From positions 1 to 12,473 of the forward strand of contig CAYIGH010000030.1 in the NCBI GenBank assembly GCA_964362915.1: 12,473 nucleotides of DNA, given 5' to 3'. The notes below the pieces were generated by a model that had not been told where the DNA came from, ran no database searches, and saw only the letters and a program-made list of their open reading frames with translations. Made by a program: the position numbers and the translations under genes. Shown here piece after piece: positions 12,205-12,473 of this stretch. The stretch is from JAUSIK01 sp964362915 (GTDB lineage Archaea > Nanobdellota > Nanobdellia > Pacearchaeales > GW2011-AR1). Each line of letters begins with the position of its first letter. The first letter of the stretch is position 1.

Positions 12205-12473
12205 ATGCCTGATGATAAAGAAGAAAAAGGGAGCAAAGAAAGAATTTCTATCTTCATTGATGGAAGTAATTTCTATAATAGCACCGCTGTATTAAATATC
12301 GTGGGCAAGGTAAATTTTCAGAAATTACTTGATGAACTTGCAGGGAATAGAGAACTTGTTAATGCATATTATTATGTTGCTCCTTTAGACCTTGAAACAA
12401 ATCCTAAAAAATACTGGGAGCATCAAAGATTTCTTGCTATGCTTAAAGAAATTCCTAAGTTTAATGTGGTTCT
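12205..12473 (+). CDS. NYN-domain (PIN-like) ribonuclease, partial (C-terminus off the window)
   Basis: ATG at 12205 opens a frame of 89 complete codons that runs off the window. After a short charged N-terminus (MPDDKEEKGSKER) comes ISIFIDGSNFYNS at 14-26, the signature first strand of NYN/LabA-DUF88 proteins, in which the Asp is the first metal-binding acidic residue of a PIN-like active site. The next part (LLDELAG, then AYYYVAPLD and KKYWEHQRFLAMLKEI) follows the family's helix-strand-helix order. Such proteins are metal-dependent RNases in RNA processing or decay. The rest of the active site lies beyond the edge. A leaderless promoter precedes it. Confidence 0.8.
   Translation, partial: MPDDKEEKGSKERISIFIDGSNFYNSTAVLNIVGKVNFQKLLDELAGNRELVNAYYYVAPLDLETNPKKYWEHQRFLAMLKEIPKFNVV

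Overview
The window looks like a piece of an AT-rich archaeal chromosome, most likely from a DPANN-type lineage (Woesearchaeota/Pacearchaeota-like). The signs are classic TTTAAATA-type archaeal TATA boxes, at least seven of which sit about 26-29 nt before a start codon (leaderless mRNAs); oligo-T termination; archaeal-style small toxin-antitoxin genes; and large secreted Ig-repeat and Cys-rich surface proteins. There is no rRNA, tRNA or CRISPR array. The taxon is inferred from style and gene content, not proven.

Layout. (1) 1-507: 5' part of a ribbon-helix-helix regulator on the minus strand with a perfect palindrome at its start, then a promoter with a possible 34-residue leaderless peptide. 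(2) 508-3218: a Nudix hydrolase on the plus strand meets, tail to tail with a 15-bp overlap, a tight minus-strand operon: PIG-L-type deacetylase, WbqC-like protein, sugar nucleotidyltransferase. This operon probably makes or modifies an activated sugar for surface glycans. (3) 3239-9462: a cell-surface island. A secreted Ig-repeat protein with an 8-Cys N-terminal domain and an abundant-looking secreted protein (strong Shine-Dalgarno, terminator, unlisted 29-codon coupled leader ORF) lie on the minus strand. Divergently on the plus strand are a small signal-peptide/TM protein and a 964-residue multidomain membrane-anchored protein that carries the same 8-Cys domain. (4) 9463-10887: an accessory region with a HicB antitoxin, a HicA toxin broken by a 7-T run, an unrecognised 86-residue gene, three copies of a TTGGCGGGC motif that bracket these units, and hairpin-rich arms with GNA triloops. 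(5) 10888-12473: a fold-type-II PLP enzyme and the start of a NYN/PIN-like nuclease.

How the parts fit. The sugar operon and the surface proteins plausibly work together: the 964-residue protein has a linker crowded with N-glycosylation sequons, and both islands share orientation and proximity. The 9640-10810 segment is the best candidate for something undescribed. It looks like small promoter-carrying cassettes bounded by a common repeat and flanked by strongly structured DNA, with no recombinase gene visible in the window.
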